Below are positions 1 to 9,153 of a stretch of DNA of 44,535 nt, piece after piece; position 1 is the first letter of the stretch; each line of letters opens with the position of its first letter. Source of the DNA: Candidatus Anoxymicrobium japonicum (GTDB lineage Bacteria > Actinomycetota > Geothermincolia > Fen-727 > Anoxymicrobiaceae). Location: contig PHEX01000014.1 of NCBI GenBank assembly GCA_002843005.1, positions 1 to 44,535 of the forward strand, read 5' to 3'. The translations under genes and the position numbers were made by a program. The notes under the pieces are model-generated. The model did not search any database, had not been told where the DNA came from, and saw only the letters and a list, made by a program, of their open reading frames with translations.

Positions 1-3000
1 TTTTGTCATGAGCCCCAGACTGTTGTACTCGTACGTGGTGGTGGCGAGAGTCCCGTCTGTGGTGGATGTCTTCTTGCCGTTTCTGTCGTAGGTGCAGGAA
101 ACGGTGCGGCCAGCCGGGTCTGTGATTGAGATCTCGCGGTTCATTGTGTCGTAGGCGTGGGTAGTGACGTGCCCCTCGGGATCCGTCTCGGTGATCCTGT
201 TTCCGCAGGCGTCGTAAGTGTATGTGGTCGTATGGTTCTCGGGGTCTGTTGTGGACATCAATCTGCCGGAGGGGTCGTATGTGTTTGTCGTCTTGTTCCC
301 TTTCGGGTCTGTGACGGTTATCTCTCTTCCCGCGTCGTCGTATGCGTGGGTGGTGATGTTTCCGAGCGCGTCGGTTGAGGTCGCGAGCCTGCCCGTTTTG
401 TCGTACGCGCTGGTTGTGATGTTGCCCTCGGCGTCCGTTTCAGTGAGAACTCTTCCTTCAGCGTCGTAGGTTCTGGATATTGAGGCGCCTTTCGGGTCAA
501 CTGTTTGCGTCTCCCTGTTGAGGAAGTCGTAGAAGTGCTGTGTGGAGTGCCCGAGGGGGTCTGTTTCGCCTGTCGGGTTGCCATTCTTGTCGTATTCGTT
601 GGTTGTGGTGTTTCCGATGGGGTCAGTCTGGCTCTCGACCCTGCCCATCTTGTCGTAGGCTGTCGCCGTGGTGTTTCCAAGTGGGTCTTTCACGGTGATC
701 TGGTTTCCGTCTTTGTCGTAGGTGTATGTGGTCGTGTGGCCTTCGGGATCCTTCATGGACATGAGGTTTCCTATTTGGTCGTATGTAAAGGTTGTCATGT
801 TGTTCTCGGGGTCGGTGGTGGTGATTTTCCTGTTTGCCGCGTCGTAGGTGTTGGTAGTTACGCCTCCGTCAGGGTTCGTCACCTGAATGAGGTTGCCCCT
901 GGAGTCGTACGTGTTCGTGGTGGTGTTGCCAAGCGGGTCTGTTGTGGTGAGTTGCCGTCCCTGTGCGTCGTACGTGTAGGTGGTCGTGTTCCCCAGGGGA
1001 TCAGTGCTTGAAATCAGGTTGTTGCGGGCGTCGTAGGCGCTCGTGGAGATGTTCCCGAGGGGGTCGGTGGTGGTGAGGCAGTTGCCCCGGGAGTCGTATG
1101 TGTATGTGGTCGTGTGGCTGAGGGGATCTGTCTCCGTGAGCATGTTCCCGTTCTCGTCGTAAGTGCTGGTGGTCTTGTTCCCGAGCTTGTCGGTGCGGGA
1201 GGTGACGTTTCCCGCCGCGTCGTATGTTGTGGCGTTGCTCTTGCCGTCCGCGTCCTTCTCCCCGATGTTGTAGAGATCGAGGTTGTCTTTGTGCTCCGTT
1301 TTCACTCCGCGGGCGTCTGTGAAGGTGCTCTGGTGCTCGAATGGATCGTACGTGAAGTTGACGACGTGCCCGTGGGCGTCCTCCTGAGAAACTACCCTGT
1401 CTGATTCGTCGTAAGTGTTCTTGACGAACTCATTTCCTATGGGGTCGGCAATGGTGAGCATCCTGTGCTGGTCGTCGTAGGTGTAGCGGGTGAAGTCGCC
1501 CTGAAGATTCCGCGCACTTTCTAGGTTGCCCCGGGAGTCGTAGGAGTAGAGCAGTTCCCTACCCGCCGGGTCGGTGATTTTGGTGATGCGGTCGCCTTCG
1601 TAGGTGACAGAGGCGCTCTGGCCCGTGGCGTCTGTAACAGAGGTGGCCTTGCCTGATGTATCTCTTGTGAAGGAGAGCGTGTTCTGGTTCGAGTCGCGGA
1701 CAGTTGTCAACAGCCCCGTCTGGTCGAAGGATTTCGAGCTGCCATCCTTCCATGAGAGCGTCCAGGTTTCATCCGCATCGCGCGTGAGGGTGGAGTAACC
1801 CTGGTCGGCCACATCCTCGGGAACGTAGGTGTCTGGCATTCCCTCTTTCGGGATGTACCTGTGAGTATCGCCCTCAGAGCCAATGAGCATCCAGTTGTCT
1901 TTCTCGTAGTCGGGCAGGTACGGCTCTATCCTCTCTGTGAAGGTGCTGTCCCAGCCGAAGCCGAATGGGTTTTCCCTGTCGTGTGAGAGAGCGTTGTAGG
2001 TGCGGGTCACCTCGATGCGCGGGCCGGTACTCTCGAACGAGAGATCAGTGTGGCTCTGGTAGAAGTTGCCGGTGCTGGTATTCACCGGCTCGCCCTGGTA
2101 TTGGGAGCGGAGGTTGACGCCGTACACACGTCCGTAATAGGCGGTCTGCCCCACCCAGTTATCGACGTAAACATGGCCGCCAATCCCGTTGCACTTGCCA
2201 GCGGGAGCAGGTCCCGAGCCATCTCCCCACCAGTTGTCTGATACATCGATGTAGTCTGGTCCGTCGCAGTAAACACCGAAACCGTCAGCCATTTCTTTGC
2301 CGTTGTCGTGAATACTATTACCTTTTAGATTCACGTTCAAATTGGATTCATATTCATGTATGTCGATTCCGATCTTAAAACCCGAGATGTCATTTTTGCC
2401 GGTTACGGATCCCGAGAATTTGCGCAGGGATATACCCGCATGAAGGTTGGGGTTTTCGTTTGGCAAGCCTGTCCCAGTCACGATGTTAGTCTTCAAGACG
2501 GTATTCCCCCCATGGCAGAAGATGCCTATTTTGGAAATATTCGTCAGTATATTAGATTCAACCACGGTGTTGGTGGGAAAGTGCATTATTATGCCTGCTG
2601 ACGTCATGTCAACTTTGTTTGACTTAATGATGAGATTATCGCCCATCCCGCGAACAATAATACCTGTCCCTTTACCTGCTTTGCTCATCAATATATTAGA
2701 CTCAATTACAGCGCCAGTAACCCATGCCAAGCTTATGCCATATGCCCCGATGATTATGTTGTTCGACTTGATAGTGATATTTTTGTTCTGATATGCGCAA
2801 TTGATACCGGTGTCGAGAACGTTCTTCATGTTATTGGATTCAATCACAGCATCGGTGGACTGTCTTAACTCTATGCCCGTTGATGCCCGGTCGATCGTGT
2901 TCGATCTGACAATAACATTTCCGGTCTCTCCGCAGTGTGGGCAACAGATGCCTATCTCAGAAATGTTCGTCAACGTATTAGACTCAATCAAGTTGCCGGT

Positions 3001-6000
3001 AGTGTCACAGCCCAATCTTATGCCATATGACGTCATGTCAACTTTGTTCGACTTGATGATAAACTTTTCCCTAACATTGAAGCCGTTATAACAATAAATG
3101 CCATACCCGAAGCCATACTTGTTAGAAATGTGCGTCAGCGTATTGGACTCAATCACCGCATTGGTAAACAGTCCCGAAAATATGCCATATATTACCCCGT
3201 CAATATTGTTCGACTCGATGGTGGCATTTTTACCATTTTCACAATCAATGCCCCAGCCCGTTAACGCTCCTCTGATCGTGTTCGACCTGATAGTGACATC
3301 TCCACCGCGCAAAAAATAGATATTTTTGTCGCGAATGTTTGTCAGTATGTTAGACTCAATCACGGAACTAACGGCCACCAATTGTATGCCCGTTAATGCC
3401 CCGTCGATCGTGTTCGACTTGATGGTGGCATCATTAGCAGATACTTCTACTGCTGTTTTGCTTATATCCTCGATTATGTTCTCCTCGAGGGTGATGGTGG
3501 CAGTACCACTTTTCACCATCATGACACCGTCTGTTGGACTGTGGGCTATCCTCGAGGAGCGAAGATTAACGTCTCCTGTCACGCCGTAGAAAATAATTGA
3601 TGAGTTCGATGACACGTACCTCGAACCGATAATGTTCTCACCTGTACTCTTCCCCGCATACAGGACGCGCGTTCCCTCAACAATAGAAGACGAAGGAGAT
3701 CCCGGGGCGAAATAAACGGTGCTCCAGTTGCCGGGTTGCGGTGTTGAGTTGCCGCCATCGGCGTTGGTGTCACCCAGACATGAGTCATCCTTGATAGAGG
3801 TCAGAACAATCGGAAGCTGTCCGGTTGTGGAAGACATCTCGAGCGCGCCTTCCACGTAGAAGCCTCCCCTTATAAACTTGACGACCGTTCCGGAGGTGAT
3901 GGTCAGCTTTACGCCTTTGGGAACCACTATCCAACCGTCCACCACCCAGGGGTTTGCCGCCGGAGTCCAGGTCTCATCAGAACTCAAGACAGTATCGCCG
4001 ATCCTCGTGATCACGGACACCGGAGCGTCAAAGGATAGCGCTCCATAAGTTATTCGCACCGTTCCCAGGCCCAAAGACGTGGCTGTGAAATGCCCTGCGG
4101 CATCGATCGTCCCGACGTTTCCCAGCAATTGATAGAGGGCAGGAACAAGATGGTCGTTCCCGTTCATGTCAGTGCCGACCGACATGAACTCCGCGGACTG
4201 GCCTACTTCCAGCATCACGCCTGTTGGTTCGGTGTGAACGCTTTCGATGGTATAGCCCGGGACGTTCGAGACTTTCACCGACAGGTTGCAGAGTGTCGAA
4301 TGGCCTGCGCTATCAGTGGCGGTGAGCTTCAAGACGTACTCGCCATCAGCGAGCGTCTCCGCGTTCCACCAACCCAGCGTACCCGAGGAAACAGGGGTTG
4401 TGAAACTCTTGATCAATTGCCATTTGTCCGGCTCGGAGAACGAGCAGTATTCCAGGGAGTAGTTCTTGAAATGGGCGTCTTTGGCCGTTCCCTTCACTTT
4501 AATCAGACCGGTGCACACCTGGTCGGCGACGGGAGAAGTAATAGTAGCCTCCGGAGCCGTATGGTCGATAAACACCGGGACGGTCTTTGTTATCTCCATG
4601 CCCGACAGGCCATAGACGGTGAGACGCAGCATGTAAGGATTGTTTTCTTGCAAAGAATTCGTGTCCCAGATGGCCAGTATGCCGTTTTTCACAGGGTTCG
4701 TCTGGCCGCTTGTGATAGTTTGCCAGGAGTCGGGGGCGTTCGGGTTGTGCCCTCTCATGTACTCGATCTTGTAGGAGGAAAAGTTGCCTCCAGATGCGCT
4801 GCCTGTTATTTCACAAGATTCCGGCACACCTCCGTTTTGGATCGGGAAGGTGATCTCGGCAAGCGGTGGGCCTATCACCTTGACTGTCACCTGCCTGTAA
4901 GCGGTCGAGACCTTGCCCGAACCATCGCCGACCTGGAGCCTGAGTGTGTAATCTCCGCCGGGGAGACCGGCCGTGTTCCAGGCGGCGAGCGTGCCGTGCC
5001 ATACCTGCTGTGAGGAAGAGGAGATATCAGTCCACGCGCCTGGGGCGTTCTCATCCGTGCCGGCCCTGAACGCCACGGCGCAGGATAAAAGATCCATATC
5101 GAAAGCGATCCCTTTGACCTGAACCTCTCCATCGAGTTGCGCCCCCTGAACCGGTGAAGAGATCTCGGCTACCGGCGAAGGGTTGTCGATGAACACGCGC
5201 TCGGCGGCCGTGCTCTCTCTTTTCATCTCGTCTTTGGCGCTCAGTGTGAGGAGAAGTGCTTCCCCGGGGGAATCCTCAACGGTTATCGTCCCGATCGCCG
5301 CGTTGTCCACCTGCTGGCTGCCTGAGGCCACCTTCTCCTTGCCGCTGCCCATCGTCTTTGGAACATCCGAGAGGCAATCTGTCCTGATCGATGAGAGGGA
5401 GCGCTCATAGTTGTAGATTGCAAGCTCGTCAAATGTGGCGTCGGCCGTGGAGGGATCCTGGGGGTAGCAGCCGAAGAAGATGTGTTTGCCGAGTTCGGTG
5501 ATCTTTCCCGTTCCGAGCCCCTGGGCTTGTTCCGATTGAAAACCGTTCACCGCAAGCGAGATGTTGCCGTCGTTCCATGTGGCGGCCAGGTGGAAGGGCG
5601 TGTTCGCGGGCAGATTGTTTGAATCAACAGGGAACGTGCAGGAGTTCGCGTTTGCCTCGCGGTCAAAGACGGTGAAAGTGATGCCGCCTGCCTCCTTGGT
5701 AATCTTAAGGCAGTCGGTGGGATGAAGTCTGTCCGCAGTCTCAGTCTGGAGAAGTATTCTCGTGGCCTGGTCGTCCGGCGACCAGTCGGGAAGTATCCAC
5801 ATCTCGATTGTCCCGGATCCGGCGTCGATGTTCTTCCCGGCCGGGCAGGAAAGACCTTCCCCGGCGCCGATGTGCAGGCCCTGCGCAAACTTTGCATTCT
5901 GATACGTTGGATTCCCGATAGCATCGCCTTCTTCGCCGGTGCGCTCGTTTGCGGTGTTTCCGTCCAGGTGGGCAAGCAGTCTCGCCGCGAGCGATTCACG

Positions 6001-6525
6001 CACGAGCTTCCAGCGCGCCAAGTGCGCGTCGGTGATAGTGCCTGTTACCGGAAAAGGACTCCAGACGACACCTCCATCTCGCGGGGAAGCGAAAGAGACG
6101 TTGGGCGGATCGTTGTCGAGGCGAACTTCCACCTCATCGGATGCGACGACTCCCGAGGACGCGAACACCTCGAGCTTCAACATGTAGTCGCCGTCGGGGG
6201 CTGAGGTCGTGTCCCAGTCGGCGAGTTTGTCGTTGGACACAGGATATGTGATGTCGGCGATTTCCCGGCTGTTCTGAGGGTCTTCGATGGGAGCGAAGGA
6301 GAGTTTGTAGTCGGTGAAGTCAGGGGCGGTCGCCGTCCCTTTTACTTCCACGGTAGCCTCGACCAGCGCGCGCTTGCCGGGCTTCTTGATTTTCGCCTCT
6401 GTCTTAACTTTTGCGGCGGATGCGACGCCGCATGACAAAGCCACGCACAACATTGCGGTGACCACAACGAGTGCGAATGCTTTCAGAAACTTGAAGTGAA
6501 CAAGAGAAAGGGGTGTGCCTGCCAT
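1..6525 (-). CDS. Giant secreted RHS/YD-repeat protein with Ig-like, LamG and beta-helix modules (3' end outside window)
   Basis: One frame stays open from an ATG at 6525 to the window edge, giving at least 2175 residues. Residues 1 to about 40 are a signal peptide (hydrophobic core FLKAFALVVVTAMLCVAL). Ig-like modules follow at about 48-175, then a LamG/concanavalin-like domain (about 178-375), three more Ig-like units (about 450-780) containing the theme WNTxxLxxGxYxLRL, and a Big-type module near 790-850. A right-handed parallel beta-helix covers about 960-1410, with coils of about 24 residues marked by IESN or IKSN. A DUF6531-like segment (PVNTSTGNFYQSHTDLSFES) lies near 1478-1565, and YD repeats (TYDxxGxLxxxTDPLGN) run from about 1595 to the edge. 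RHS proteins usually end in a variable toxin or adhesin tip, which is outside the window. I infer an exported surface or secreted polymorphic-toxin-like shell. It lies 163 bp downstream of porB and probably has its own promoter. The domain calls are by eye. Confidence 0.9.
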   Translation of the reverse strand, partial: MAGTPLSLVHFKFLKAFALVVVTAMLCVALSCGVASAAKVKTEAKIKKPGKRALVEATVEVKGTATAPDFTDYKLSFAPIEDPQNSREIADITYPVSNDKLADWDTTSAPDGDYMLKLEVFASSGVVASDEVEVRLDNDPPNVSFASPRDGGVVWSPFPVTGTITDAHLARWKLVRESLAARLLAHLDGNTANERTGEEGDAIGNPTYQNAKFAQGLHIGAGEGLSCPAGKNIDAGSGTIEMWILPDWSPDDQATRILLQTETADRLHPTDCLKITKEAGGITFTVFDREANANSCTFPVDSNNLPANTPFHLAATWNDGNISLAVNGFQSEQAQGLGTGKITELGKHIFFGCYPQDPSTADATFDELAIYNYERSLSSIRTDCLSDVPKTMGSGKEKVASGSQQVDNAAIGTITVEDSPGEALLLTLSAKDEMKRESTAAERVFIDNPSPVAEISSPVQGAQLDGEVQVKGIAFDMDLLSCAVAFRAGTDENAPGAWTDISSSSQQVWHGTLAAWNTAGLPGGDYTLRLQVGDGSGKVSTAYRQVTVKVIGPPLAEITFPIQNGGVPESCEITGSASGGNFSSYKIEYMRGHNPNAPDSWQTITSGQTNPVKNGILAIWDTNSLQENNPYMLRLTVYGLSGMEITKTVPVFIDHTAPEATITSPVADQVCTGLIKVKGTAKDAHFKNYSLEYCSFSEPDKWQLIKSFTTPVSSGTLGWWNAETLADGEYVLKLTATDSAGHSTLCNLSVKVSNVPGYTIESVHTEPTGVMLEVGQSAEFMSVGTDMNGNDHLVPALYQLLGNVGTIDAAGHFTATSLGLGTVRITYGALSFDAPVSVITRIGDTVLSSDETWTPAANPWVVDGWIVVPKGVKLTITSGTVVKFIRGGFYVEGALEMSSTTGQLPIVLTSIKDDSCLGDTNADGGNSTPQPGNWSTVYFAPGSPSSSIVEGTRVLYAGKSTGENIIGSRYVSSNSSIIFYGVTGDVNLRSSRIAHSPTDGVMMVKSGTATITLEENIIEDISKTAVEVSANDATIKSNTIDGALTGIQLVAVSSVIESNILTNIRDKNIYFLRGGDVTIRSNTIRGALTGWGIDCENGKNATIESNNIDGVIYGIFSGLFTNAVIESNTLTHISNKYGFGYGIYCYNGFNVREKFIIKSNKVDMTSYGIRLGCDTTGNLIESNTLTNISEIGICCPHCGETGNVIVRSNTIDRASTGIELRQSTDAVIESNNMKNVLDTGINCAYQNKNITIKSNNIIIGAYGISLAWVTGAVIESNILMSKAGKGTGIIVRGMGDNLIIKSNKVDMTSAGIIMHFPTNTVVESNILTNISKIGIFCHGGNTVLKTNIVTGTGLPNENPNLHAGISLRKFSGSVTGKNDISGFKIGIDIHEYESNLNVNLKGNSIHDNGKEMADGFGVYCDGPDYIDVSDNWWGDGSGPAPAGKCNGIGGHVYVDNWVGQTAYYGRVYGVNLRSQYQGEPVNTSTGNFYQSHTDLSFESTGPRIEVTRTYNALSHDRENPFGFGWDSTFTERIEPYLPDYEKDNWMLIGSEGDTHRYIPKEGMPDTYVPEDVADQGYSTLTRDADETWTLSWKDGSSKSFDQTGLLTTVRDSNQNTLSFTRDTSGKATSVTDATGQSASVTYEGDRITKITDPAGRELLYSYDSRGNLESARNLQGDFTRYTYDDQHRMLTIADPIGNEFVKNTYDESDRVVSQEDAHGHVVNFTYDPFEHQSTFTDARGVKTEHKDNLDLYNIGEKDADGKSNATTYDAAGNVTSRTDKLGNKTTSTYDENGNMLTETDPLSHTTTYTYDSRGNCLTTTDPLGNISTSAYDARNNLISSTDPLGNTTTYTYDAQGRQLTTTDPLGNTTTNTYDSRGNLIQVTNPDGGVTTNTYDAANRKITTTDPENNMTTFTYDQIGNLMSMKDPEGHTTTYTYDKDGNQITVKDPLGNTTATAYDKMGRVESQTDPIGNTTTNEYDKNGNPTGETDPLGHSTQHFYDFLNRETQTVDPKGASISRTYDAEGRVLTETDAEGNITTSAYDKTGRLATSTDALGNITTHAYDDAGREITVTDPKGNKTTNTYDPSGRLMSTTDPENHTTTYTYDACGNRITETDPEGHVTTHAYDTMNREISITDPAGRTVSCTYDRNGKKTSTTDGTLATTTYEYNSLGLMTK
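22..1282 (-). repeat. Coding tandem array of 63-bp RHS/YD units
   Basis: The motif that encodes the YD dipeptide (gtcgta or close variants on the plus strand) occurs at 22, 85, 148, 211, 274, 337 and so on to 1219. The spacing is exactly 63 bp for 20 consecutive units, or 21 residues per unit with no indels. Further, less regular units extend to about 1740. The units differ at many third positions, so the array is old and under selection for its length. Confidence 0.85.
2290..3600 (-). repeat. Coding repeats of the parallel beta-helix (about 72-75 bp per coil)
   Basis: Plus-strand motifs ttrgaytcaat and gttcgacttgat alternate roughly every 60-85 bp (for example near 2551, 2609, 2696, 2761, 2832, 2899, 2978, 3046, 3145, 3208, 3281, 3350 and 3411). 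On the coding strand they encode IESN and IKSN. This is the asparagine-ladder signature of right-handed beta-helix repeats. The region looks more AT-rich than the YD array that follows it. Confidence 0.7.
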
Positions 6526-6620
6526 CTTCGCCGCTCCTATCCCCGCCGCCGGGTTCTTGCCGCTGATGATCAATCAGGTTGTGCCAGTTGCGCGTACTCA
6601 TGCGCGCTTTGGAAAAACCT

Positions 6621-6641
6621 ATCATAGGGGGGGGATGTCAA
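6621..6641 (-). promoter_or_regulatory. Candidate promoter elements with a C8 tract upstream of the giant RHS gene
   Basis: On the minus strand a perfect TTGACA (6641-6636) is followed by T, a run of eight C, and TATGAT (6626-6621). The two hexamers are separated by only 9 bp, too short for a working sigma-70 promoter. Either the TATGAT or the TTGACA works with other elements, or the homopolymer length matters. The gene's ATG is about 95 nt downstream. Confidence 0.35.
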
Positions 6642-6688
6642 CTGTTTGCTTGAAATTTGGAATTGGTCTTTCGCCGCGGGAAGCCCTG

Positions 6689-7621
6689 TCAGATGTACTC
6701 GGGCACCCAGCCCTGGAGCCTGCGAATGGACTCGGAGACTTCCTCCTCGAGACGGTCTATGGCTTTTGACCCCTCGGGTGAAGCGATAGCCTGCTTGAAC
6801 CGGCCCTGTGTTTCGAGATAATCCCTGACCGGCTTGCGCTTGACCTTGCCATCGAGAATGCGGCTGGTCGCCGCCGTGAAGCGGGTCTTGCCCTCCTCGT
6901 GCTCGTACAGGAGCCACATGCCGCTCTGCACGGCCATCCGGCTGACCTCTATCATCTGGCCGGACGGAAACTTCCATCCGGGTGGGCACGGCGCCAGGAT
7001 CTCAATATATCTGGTTCCCTTGAGGCTCATGGCTTTCAGCATCTTCTGGTAAAAATCGAGCGGGTAGGCGAGCGATACGGTCGCGACGTACGGTATGCGG
7101 TGCGCGATCATTATCTGGGATATGTCCTTGCGGTGCTGTGTCTTTCCACCCGGGGTAGTGGTAGTCCAGGCGCCAAGCGGGGTCGCGCCGCTTCGCTGAG
7201 TGCCGGTGTTGGAGTACATCTCATTGTTGTAGCAGACGTAGATAAAATCCGTCTCGCGCTCCGCGGCGCCGGAGAGAGACTGGATGCCGATGTCGTACGT
7301 GCCGCCATCGCCCGCCCACACCAGCACGGTCGGCTTTTCCCCTGTCTCGCCGCGTTTGCCCAGCGCATTGAGGCCGGCGACAACGCCTGAGGCGCTCGCC
7401 CCTCCTGTAGCAAAGGCCACGTTCATTACGGGGAGGTTGATCGCGGACAGCGGGTATGCGCCCTGTACCACCGAGGTGCACGAGGCCACCACGATCAGTA
7501 TCGTATTCTTGCCCAGCGCCTTGAAAGCTATCCGGAGCGCCAGGCTCGAAGGGCATCCCTGGCACGCCGTGCTCCCCGCAAGAAACAGCTCCTCACTGGT
7601 GAGGTCTTTTAATCTAATCAC
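6689..7621 (-). CDS. porB: Pyruvate:ferredoxin oxidoreductase, beta subunit
   Basis: The 310-residue thiamine-pyrophosphate subunit of the four-subunit 2-oxoacid:ferredoxin oxidoreductase interconverts pyruvate plus CoA with acetyl-CoA, CO2 and reduced ferredoxin in the cytoplasm. It carries the N-terminal CxxC (STACQGCPSS), further conserved cysteines (VASCTS, LAPCPPGW) that with it bind a [4Fe-4S] cluster, and the TPP/Mg motif WAGDGGTYDIG followed by YNNEMYSNTGTQ. The start is GTG at 7621, because the nearest upstream ATG runs into a stop after four codons. It is the last gene of porCDAB, 45 nt after porA. The length is normal for the family. Pyruvate as substrate is inferred from the close match to archaeal-type PorB; a related 2-oxoacid is less likely. 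Confidence 0.93.
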   Translation of the reverse strand: MIRLKDLTSEELFLAGSTACQGCPSSLALRIAFKALGKNTILIVVASCTSVVQGAYPLSAINLPVMNVAFATGGASASGVVAGLNALGKRGETGEKPTVLVWAGDGGTYDIGIQSLSGAAERETDFIYVCYNNEMYSNTGTQRSGATPLGAWTTTTPGGKTQHRKDISQIMIAHRIPYVATVSLAYPLDFYQKMLKAMSLKGTRYIEILAPCPPGWKFPSGQMIEVSRMAVQSGMWLLYEHEEGKTRFTAATSRILDGKVKRKPVRDYLETQGRFKQAIASPEGSKAIDRLEEEVSESIRRLQGWVPEYI

Positions 7622-7666
7622 TGTCCATCAGTGCCTTCCACGTCGATCAATGCGCCCGCGCGTCAT

Positions 7667-8884
7667 TCACTTTTCTTTAAGGAACCCGCCAAACTCGCGG
7701 AGTATCTCGCGGGAAACCTCGTGACTCGAAGTAACTCGCGAGTCCCCCCACGTGACCTCGTCCATGTCGCCGTCCCACGCTTTTTGGGTCATTTTCTCGA
7801 TAAGCTCAAAGGTAACATCACGACCGCCGAGCCCGACTATCAGATTGCGCGCGGGAACATCCACCTTCCCGAACAGGGCTCCTTTTGTCTCCGTGAAAAG
7901 CGCGCCCTGATTGCCGTACGAGCAGTCGCGGTCGATAACCAGCAACCCTTCCCTGCCGGCGCAAAGATCGCGCAGTTCCTCCGTGGGAAACGGGCGGAAA
8001 AAGCGCACGCGCAACAAGCCTGCCTCTTTTCCCTGACCGCGAAGCGAGTCAACCGCCACCCTGGCCTCGGCGGCGATGCTTCCCATGGCTATGATCACGA
8101 AACGGGCGTCCGAGAGCATATACGATTCGACCAGCTCTCCGTGCCAGCGGCCGAACGCGTCATGGAACTCCTCTGCCGCGCGCTTGATGACGCCACGGGC
8201 GTTCTCATAACCGACCTGCATCGACTCCCGTGTCTCGCTAAAGTCCTCCGGATAGACGACCGAGCCGTGCGTGACCGGCTTGCGCGCGTCAAGCTTCCAG
8301 ACAGGTTTGTAGGGGGGAAGGAAACCGGCGACCTGCTCACGGGACGGCACGTCCGCGTCCATATAAGTGTGCGATATCACAAACGCGTCCAGATTGAGCA
8401 TAAGGGGCAACAGCACGGAATGATCCTCCGTGATTCTGAAAGCCTGTATGACGGTGTCCACAGCCTCCTGATGACTCGCGACATAGACCTGCAACCATCC
8501 GGTGTCGCGCTGACTCAGCGAATCCTGGTGGTCGCACCAGATGTTCCAGCCGGGCCCCAGCGCGCGGTTGACGTTAGCCATGACCACGGGAACCCTGATG
8601 CCGGCGGCGTAGTGCAGCATCTCGTGCATGTAGGCGAGCCCGTGAGAGCTCGTCGCTGAGAACGCGCGGACGCCTGTCAGCGAAGCCGAGACCAGGGCCG
8701 CGCAGGCGCTGTGCTCGGACTCGACCGGGATGTACTCGGCGTCCATCTTTCCCGCGGCAATGAGTTCTGCGATCTTCTCGATGATCTGTGTCTGCGGGGT
8801 GATCGGGTATGCCGGGATGACCTCTACGGCGGAGGCGTCGGCCGCCAGCGCGACGAGATGATCACCTGTCTCGAGCACCCTCAC
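7667..8884 (-). CDS. porA: Pyruvate:ferredoxin oxidoreductase, alpha subunit
   Basis: The 405-residue alpha subunit carries the pyrimidine-binding TPP domain with the family motif AYPITPQTQI near residue 25, then the strings EYIPVESEHSA, FSATSSHGLAYM and ALGPGWNIWCDHQDS. These are typical of PorA from pyruvate synthases. A longer in-frame start exists at 8926, but I place the start at GTG 8884. That codon overlaps the porD stop as GTGA and has AAGGAG about 8 nt upstream. The tight overlap suggests translational coupling with porD. The C-terminal domain (about residues 260-400) is the transketolase-C-like segment. Confidence 0.93.
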   Translation of the reverse strand: MRVLETGDHLVALAADASAVEVIPAYPITPQTQIIEKIAELIAAGKMDAEYIPVESEHSACAALVSASLTGVRAFSATSSHGLAYMHEMLHYAAGIRVPVVMANVNRALGPGWNIWCDHQDSLSQRDTGWLQVYVASHQEAVDTVIQAFRITEDHSVLLPLMLNLDAFVISHTYMDADVPSREQVAGFLPPYKPVWKLDARKPVTHGSVVYPEDFSETRESMQVGYENARGVIKRAAEEFHDAFGRWHGELVESYMLSDARFVIIAMGSIAAEARVAVDSLRGQGKEAGLLRVRFFRPFPTEELRDLCAGREGLLVIDRDCSYGNQGALFTETKGALFGKVDVPARNLIVGLGGRDVTFELIEKMTQKAWDGDMDEVTWGDSRVTSSHEVSREILREFGGFLKEK

Positions 8885-9153
8885 GACTTCTTCTCCTTGA
8901 CCATGGAGATAGCGCCGGTCGGGCATTCAACCGCGCAAACTCCGCATCCCTTGCAGTACTGATAGTCGATCTCCACGCCTTCTTTTGTGATCGACGCCTC
9001 GGGACAGTAGACCCAGCAGAGGAGACAGTTGTTGCACTTGCGCTCGTCCCTGACAGGACGGAAGACGCGCCACTCACCCGTGTCGCCCGCGCAACCTTTC
9101 GTCGGTCTGGACAACGAGTTTATGTGACCTACATCGTTTTTCTCATTTTTCAT
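8881..9153 (-). CDS. porD: Pyruvate:ferredoxin oxidoreductase, delta (2x[4Fe-4S] ferredoxin) subunit
   Basis: A 90-residue polyferredoxin-type subunit that carries electrons from the TPP centre to external ferredoxin. Two complete [4Fe-4S] motifs are visible: CNNCLLCWVYCP and CKGCGVCAVECP. The N-terminal 30 residues contain the GEWRVFRPV stretch usual for PorD. The gene overlaps porC upstream and porA downstream by 4 bp each, so the order porC-porD-porA-porB is a compact operon. Confidence 0.93.
   Translation of the reverse strand: MKNEKNDVGHINSLSRPTKGCAGDTGEWRVFRPVRDERKCNNCLLCWVYCPEASITKEGVEIDYQYCKGCGVCAVECPTGAISMVKEKKS

Noticed and set aside
22..1282. Regular 63-bp repeats as a possible CRISPR or minisatellite
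   Set aside because: Repeat and spacer are not distinguishable, the period is a multiple of three, and the translation gives textbook YD repeats.
2447..3589. Series of plus-strand frames with repeated LDSITA and VFDLM motifs
   Set aside because: These are mirror images of the IESN/IKSN beta-helix coils coded on the minus strand; the periodicity comes from that gene.
4090..5013. A 307-codon plus-strand open frame
   Set aside because: It lies entirely antisense to the in-frame Ig-like modules of the giant protein, whose minus-strand reading has clear domain repeats; the plus-strand translation has no recognisable domain.
6526..6620. c-di-GMP riboswitch in the leader of the giant surface gene
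   Set aside because: The leader has some stems (GCGCG/CGCGC), but the conserved GGCAAACC and GGGACGCAAAGC elements are absent.
7631..8659. A 342-codon plus-strand open frame opposite porA
   Set aside because: Antisense shadow of porA in GC-rich sequence.
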